Origin: Bacteroidota bacterium
GTDB taxonomy: Bacteria; Bacteroidota; Bacteroidia; Flavobacteriales_F; PHOS-HE28
Direction: 5' to 3'
NCBI GenBank assembly: GCA_963169595.1
Contig: CAUJFM010000156.1
Coordinates: 1 to 6,521, forward strand
DNA: 6,521 nt
Shown here: positions 5,168 through 6,521 of the stretch, one piece after another
Layout: each line of letters opens with the position of its first letter
Numbering within the stretch: position 1 is the stretch's first letter
The notes under the pieces: model-generated
The model's database searches: none
What the model saw: only the letters and a program-made list of their open reading frames with translations
Told to the model about the DNA's origin: nothing
Position numbers and translations under genes: made by a program

Positions 5168-6373
5168 TCAGTGCCGCAGGGGCATCCACCGGCCGTAGGT
5201 GAGCGAACGCCACGCCCACTCGAAGGGCCCGAAGCGGAAGCGCGCCAGCCACCAGCGGCTCCACACCACCTGCGCCACGAACACCGCCAGGGCGAGGGCC
5301 TCGAACTGCACCGCGCTCACCCGCATGCCCAGACCCAGCCCCACCCCGTTGAAGAGCAGCAGGGCGATCAGGGTCTGCAGCAGGTAGTTGGTGAGCGCCA
5401 TGCGGCCCATGGGCGCCAGCACTGCCAGGCGCTTCTGCCAGGACCCACGGAGCCACAGCAGCGCGAAACCACTGGCGTAGGCCACGGCCATGGGCACCAC
5501 GCTGAGGGCATAGCCCACGGTGCGCCACAGGCTGGCCGGATCGGGTGGGTAGCCCACATGATCCTCCGCCCACGTGTTGAGCACCGCGCCGGGCAGGCCC
5601 ACCGCGAAGCCCAGCACGCACAGGCGCTTCAACAGCGTGCGGTGCTGCGCCGGATCGGCGAAGAGCCGGCGGCGTGCCACCCACAGGCCCAGCAGGAAGA
5701 GCCCCAGCACCTTGGGCGCGCGGTTGCTCTCCACCAGATGCACCAAGCGGAACGACCATCCGTGCGCGTTGGCCGCCATCAGCTCAGGCCAGCCGCCATC
5801 GGCCGCGGCCATCAGCGCAGGCACGGTGGGGCCGCCCAAGGCCTCCTCGCGGGACTCGTGCAGCGCCAGTGCGGGCATCACGGGATCGAACGCACCATGT
5901 GTGAGCACCACGGCCGCATCGATGGCGATGGGACTCAAGATGAGGGCCACGGCGGTGCCCAGCAGCGCACGCTGGCCCAGCCCGCGGAAGAGCGGCAGCA
6001 CCAGGCCCAGCAGCGCGTAGAGGAAGAGGATGTCGCCGGGCCACAGGTAGCGCAGGTGCAGCCAGCCCACCACCAGCAGGATGACCATGCGGCGGTAGAA
6101 GCGCCAAAGTCCATCGGCGCCCTTGTCCAGGAAGAAGCCGAAGCCGATGCCGAAGAGCAGGGAGAAGATGGAGTAGAAGCGCCCATCGATGAGGAAGGCA
6201 TGGAAGGCCCCGAACACCTCGTCCAGGAAGGATCCCGGCAGTGCCTGCTGCGCCTCGGGCGACAGGAAGATCCAGTACGAGAGCACCGCGTAGTTGCTCC
6301 ACACCACGCCGAAGAGGGCGAAGCCGCGGAGCGCGTCAAGCAGGTCCGTGCGCTGGGTGGTGGGGGCGCTCAT
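5168..6373 (-). CDS. DUF418 domain (YeiB-like) integral membrane protein
   Basis: This polytopic inner-membrane protein has 401 aa, normal for the DUF418/YeiB family. It begins with the family signature RTDLLDALRGFALFGVVWSN (about 8-27). A FYSIFSLLFGIGFGFF helix follows at about 66-81, then a WPGDILFLYALLGLVLP segment (about 111-127), with a further set of helices in the C-terminal half. The DUF418 part ends with the hallmark MALTNYLLQT (about 331-340) and FGPFEWAWRSLTYGRW (about 381-396). The biochemical function of the family is not established; proposals include transport, and there is a distant resemblance to membrane acyltransferases. The ATG at 6373 places the signature close to the N terminus, as usual, and is well supported. 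The gene starts 72 nt downstream of a GNAT-like gene end and is followed 28 nt later by the 206-aa gene, which suggests a shared transcript. Confidence 0.92.
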   Translation of the reverse strand: MSAPTTQRTDLLDALRGFALFGVVWSNYAVLSYWIFLSPEAQQALPGSFLDEVFGAFHAFLIDGRFYSIFSLLFGIGFGFFLDKGADGLWRFYRRMVILLVVGWLHLRYLWPGDILFLYALLGLVLPLFRGLGQRALLGTAVALILSPIAIDAAVVLTHGAFDPVMPALALHESREEALGGPTVPALMAAADGGWPELMAANAHGWSFRLVHLVESNRAPKVLGLFLLGLWVARRRLFADPAQHRTLLKRLCVLGFAVGLPGAVLNTWAEDHVGYPPDPASLWRTVGYALSVVPMAVAYASGFALLWLRGSWQKRLAVLAPMGRMALTNYLLQTLIALLLFNGVGLGLGMRVSAVQFEALALAVFVAQVVWSRWWLARFRFGPFEWAWRSLTYGRWMPLRH

Positions 6374-6402
6374 GCCACCAAGGTCCGATTTTCAGCAGCG
6401 CG

Positions 6403-6418
6403 CCCCACCGAAGCGGGG
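6403..6418 (-). other. UUCG-loop hairpin between the acetyltransferase and DUF418 genes
   Basis: Read on the minus strand, CCCCGC, TTCG and GTGGGG form a 6-bp stem (one G-T pair) closed by a stable cUUCGg tetraloop, about 30 nt upstream of the DUF418 start. No U-run follows, so it is not a standard terminator. It may be a processing or stability element in the intergenic mRNA. Confidence 0.35.
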
Positions 6419-6445
6419 ACCGGGCGTGAGCACCACCTGCGGCGC

Positions 6446-6521
6446 CTACCGCCCGGCCAGCCGCGCATAGACCGCGCTGTCCATGTAGCGGCCCTCCGCA
6501 AAGTAGTTCTCGCGGTGGATG
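6446..6521 (-). CDS. C-terminal end of a probable GNAT-family N-acetyltransferase (partial)
   Basis: Only the last 24 codons before a TAG (6448-6446) are inside the window, reading IHRENYFAEGRYMDSAVYAR then LAGR. The pattern 'RENYF..G.Y.DS..YARL' is typical of the final strands of GNAT acetyltransferases of the RimJ/RimL type, which transfer an acetyl group from acetyl-CoA to an amine. The acetyl-CoA binding motif would lie outside the window, so the substrate cannot be judged. The call rests on this short tail alone. Confidence 0.5.
   Translation of the reverse strand, partial: IHRENYFAEGRYMDSAVYARLAGR

Overview
The window is a GC-rich stretch in which every supported gene lies on the minus strand. 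It most likely comes from a high-GC member of the Bacteroidota, possibly Flavobacteriales. That placement is an inference. It rests on the style of the LuxR-type regulator and the HisKA_3-type kinase, on the lack of obvious Shine-Dalgarno motifs, and on long GC-rich intergenic repeats. It was not tested against a database.

From the right edge, reading in the direction of transcription, there are two blocks. The first block begins with the last 24 codons of a probable GNAT acetyltransferase (6446-6521). A 401-residue DUF418/YeiB-type polytopic membrane protein follows (5168-6373), and 28 nt later comes an unrecognised 206-residue protein (4519-5139). Next is a non-coding region of almost 800 nt (3734-4518). 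Its centre is a 211-nt tandem repeat: two full copies differing at one base, plus a short decayed third copy.

The second block is a tightly packed five-gene operon running from 3733 to 493. It encodes a putative lipoprotein (298 aa), a seven-helix membrane protein, a histidine kinase with one N-terminal helix and no sensor domain (252 aa), a NarL/LuxR-type response regulator (222 aa), and a small 83-aa protein. Every junction carries a 4-nt ATGA stop/start overlap, which suggests translational coupling. The seven-helix gene shows its ATGA start in one frame and its body in another. One extra base in a short C run (2812-2815 on the plus strand) would join them, so this is either a sequencing indel, a real mutation or a recoding site. 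A reasonable model is that the lipoprotein and seven-helix protein provide the extracellular or membrane input that the kinase lacks, and that the kinase phosphorylates the DNA-binding regulator. This is an inference from gene order.

The left 492 nt hold no convincing gene. They contain a large imperfect inverted repeat (294-325 paired with 374-403), placed downstream of the operon's last stop codon.
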